DNA of 8,750 nucleotides from an uncultured Rhodospirillales bacterium. Its GTDB lineage: Bacteria > Pseudomonadota > Alphaproteobacteria > RF32 > CAG-239. The notes beneath the pieces were generated by a model. The model saw nothing but the letters and a program-made list of their open reading frames with translations. It made no database searches and was not told where the DNA came from. Shown here piece by piece: positions 7,750-8,750 of this stretch. The position numbers and the translations under genes were made by a program. Numbering within the stretch: position 1 is the stretch's first letter; every line of letters starts with the position of its first letter. The stretch lies in assembly GCA_902795665.1 (NCBI GenBank), contig CADBMA010000055.1, positions 1 to 8,750 on the forward strand, read 5' to 3'.

Positions 7750-8457
7750 ATGGTTGATTTTGAGTATAAAATCTATGGCAATGCCGAGAAGCCTCAAAAT
7801 TTGGTTGTTTTTATCCACGGATATAAGAGTTCGGTTGATGATATTGCTTGTGAGGCTGAAAAGTTGGCAACACTCTTGCCGCAAGCTGTGGTGATTACCC
7901 CGCAATCTGATAAATTTCACAAAAACAACAATGTACGCGAATGGTATGATGTATCACATTATGATAGTGAACACAAACGACGCAATCCGGAAACACCATT
8001 GGAAGAGGTTGTAGAGATATACAATCAAGCCGGAAATGATTTGTGCAATCAAGCACCGCGCATTAATGCTTTTATTGATAAATGGCAAGAAAAATATAAT
8101 ATTGATGATTGCCATACTTATCTTGTGGGTTTTTCACAAGGGGCAACTTTGGCAATTTATGCCGGATTGTGCCGTGAGCGAGCAGTTGGCGGCATTTTTG
8201 CATTGTCAGGAATTGTTGCCGGAAAGGATAGTTTGGAGCAAAATATTAATTCGCGTCCGAAGATATATATGCTGCACGGAAAACAAGATAATATTATCCA
8301 ATTCAAGACGCTGGATTTTTCGGTGCAGTGGTTGCAAAATCACCAAATTCCGGTAAAAGGTATTAAATACGATTTGTTGGAGCATAAAATTAACGCTGAA
8401 GAGTTGCAATATATTGCCGAAACAATACTCAATATAAAAAATACTGCTTATTTATAA
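7750..8457 (+). CDS. Phospholipase/carboxylesterase-family alpha/beta-hydrolase
   Basis: A 235-residue cytoplasmic serine hydrolase of the Abhydrolase_2 (phospholipase/carboxylesterase, YpfH-like) family. The oxyanion-hole strand is LVVFIHGYKSS (19-28). The nucleophile elbow is VGFSQGATL with Ser129. The acid is most likely Asp180 in MLHGKQDNIIQF and the base His212 in LLEHKIN, so the triad is complete. REWYD (63-67) is also typical of the family. No signal peptide or membrane segment is visible. Members hydrolyse short acyl esters, and some act as lysophospholipases or thioesterases; the substrate cannot be read from sequence. GAGG at 7741-7744 lies 5 nt before the ATG, and the gene starts 10 nt after parC, so it is probably the last gene of the run. 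Its presence in the same run as pagP does not by itself show a shared role in lipid metabolism. Confidence 0.87.
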   Translation: MVDFEYKIYGNAEKPQNLVVFIHGYKSSVDDIACEAEKLATLLPQAVVITPQSDKFHKNNNVREWYDVSHYDSEHKRRNPETPLEEVVEIYNQAGNDLCNQAPRINAFIDKWQEKYNIDDCHTYLVGFSQGATLAIYAGLCRERAVGGIFALSGIVAGKDSLEQNINSRPKIYMLHGKQDNIIQFKTLDFSVQWLQNHQIPVKGIKYDLLEHKINAEELQYIAETILNIKNTAYL

Positions 8458-8527
8458 CAAAATACCATTTATAAAAGTTATAGCATAAAATTTGTTTATA
8501 ATTAACAGGTAAGAGGTGTTTTTGATC

Positions 8528-8557
8528 TTGATACATTTGTCGCATAATCTATATTAT
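8528..8557 (+). promoter_or_regulatory. Promoter-like hexamers pointing into the minus-strand gene
   Basis: TTGATA (8528-8533) is followed by TATATT at 16 nt (8550-8555) or TATTAT at 18 nt (8552-8557), each one base from the sigma-70 consensus. A transcript from here would start near 8563 and run antisense to the 3' end of the gene at the right edge. It overlaps the terminator-like dyad, so at most one reading may be real. Chance matches are common in AT-rich DNA. Confidence 0.25.
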
Positions 8558-8568
8558 GTATAGTTTTT
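8531..8568 (+). terminator. Weak, AT-rich terminator-like dyad downstream of the hydrolase gene
   Basis: Two mutually exclusive 6-bp stems are possible: ATACAT (8531-8536) with ATGTAT (8556-8561), or CATAAT (8543-8548) with ATTATG (8553-8558) around the 4-nt loop CTAT. Both precede TTTTT at 8564-8568. The stems are AT-rich, so the hairpin would be unstable. The call rests on position after the last plus-strand gene and on the T-run. Confidence 0.25.
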
Positions 8569-8621
8569 GTTTTAAATGTAGCGGAAGGGAGCTATTTTAA
8601 ACGCGGAAAAACAAAACATTA

Positions 8622-8750
8622 TCACTTTGTAATGGTCAAAAAAACACATTTATCTACACCTAAAACCTTGCGGATTTTATCCTGAACCTGAGCCGGAACA
8701 ACTTTTTTCCAACCAAGAGCCTCGTTTTCTCGATTGCCGATGATTTTATA
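8622..8750 (-). CDS. Unidentified protein, C-terminal 42 residues (cut by window edge)
   Basis: The minus strand is open from the right edge to a TGA at 8624-8622. The visible end begins YKIIGNRENEALGWKKVV, continues PAQVQDKIRKVLGVDK and finishes CVFLTITK. It is hydrophilic with a predicted amphipathic helix (about PAQVQDKIRKVLG) and a final beta-like strand, so it looks like the end of a soluble domain. I recognise no family. Coding is supported by an uninterrupted frame with ordinary codon and residue use up to the edge, but 42 codons is short and this could be chance. It is convergent with the hydrolase gene. Confidence 0.55.
   Translation of the reverse strand, partial: YKIIGNRENEALGWKKVVPAQVQDKIRKVLGVDKCVFLTITK

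Larger units (their letters stand above)
8458..8621. other. Gene-free convergent spacer, AT-rich
   Basis: This 164-bp stretch separates the plus-strand hydrolase from the minus-strand gene at the right edge. I see no convincing coding sequence. It holds a weak terminator-like dyad and an overlapping promoter-like pair, both listed separately, plus an imperfect inverted repeat (8569-8581 with 8592-8602) around a purine-rich loop CGGAAGGGAG. No strong GC-rich intrinsic terminator is present for either gene, so termination may be Rho-dependent or inefficient. Confidence 0.5.

Noticed and set aside
8522..8563. Small TTG-started frame after AAGAGG (8511-8516)
   Set aside because: A good ribosome-binding-like site but only 13 codons, a rare start codon and no similarity I can name.
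8556..8600. Small plus-strand frame of 14 codons with a CxxC motif (MYSFCFKCSGRELF)
   Set aside because: No ribosome binding site, lies in terminator-like sequence, and too short to judge.
8569..8602. Imperfect inverted repeat GTTTTAAATGTAG / CTATTTTAAAC as a bidirectional terminator
   Set aside because: Stem is AT-rich and bulged, and neither strand has a T-run directly after it.

Overview
This window looks like ordinary chromosome from an AT-biased alphaproteobacterium. The lineage is inferred from three things: the tpiA-secG-pyrG run, the recO-parC pair, and the RecO C-terminal region (TECADTG...YVSPKSG), which reads like alphaproteobacterial RecO. No 16S rRNA or other decisive taxonomic marker is present, so genus and species cannot be called. 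I see no mobile element, CRISPR array, tRNA, rRNA or phage gene.

Layout: (1) Positions 1-1197, minus strand: the N-terminal 399 codons of a PpiD-type membrane-anchored periplasmic folding factor, cut by the left edge. (2) Positions 1198-1356: a divergent intergenic region with promoter-like hexamers on both strands and a perfect 17-bp palindrome touching the tpiA ribosome binding site. (3) Positions 1357-8457, plus strand: seven closely spaced genes, tpiA, secG, pyrG, pagP, recO, parC and an alpha/beta-hydrolase. Only the secG-pyrG gap (92 bp) is large enough to hold extra control elements, and it contains a GC-rich stem-loop. (4) Positions 8458-8621: a gene-free convergent spacer with weak terminator-like and promoter-like sequence. 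(5) Positions 8622-8750, minus strand: the last 42 codons of an unidentified protein entering from the right edge.

The genes serve general housekeeping and envelope work: glycolysis (TpiA), CTP supply (PyrG), protein export and periplasmic folding (SecG, PpiD), outer-membrane lipid A modification (PagP), recombinational repair (RecO), chromosome decatenation (ParC) and an esterase. Their close spacing suggests one or two co-transcribed units, not one shared pathway.

I do not see a previously undescribed system. The points most worth checking are: a PagP palmitoyltransferase in the slot where many alphaproteobacteria carry kdsA-eno; an alanine in that PagP at the position that sets acyl-chain length in the E. 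coli enzyme; a glycine in ParC at a quinolone-resistance position; and two unexplained dyads, one before tpiA and one before pyrG.
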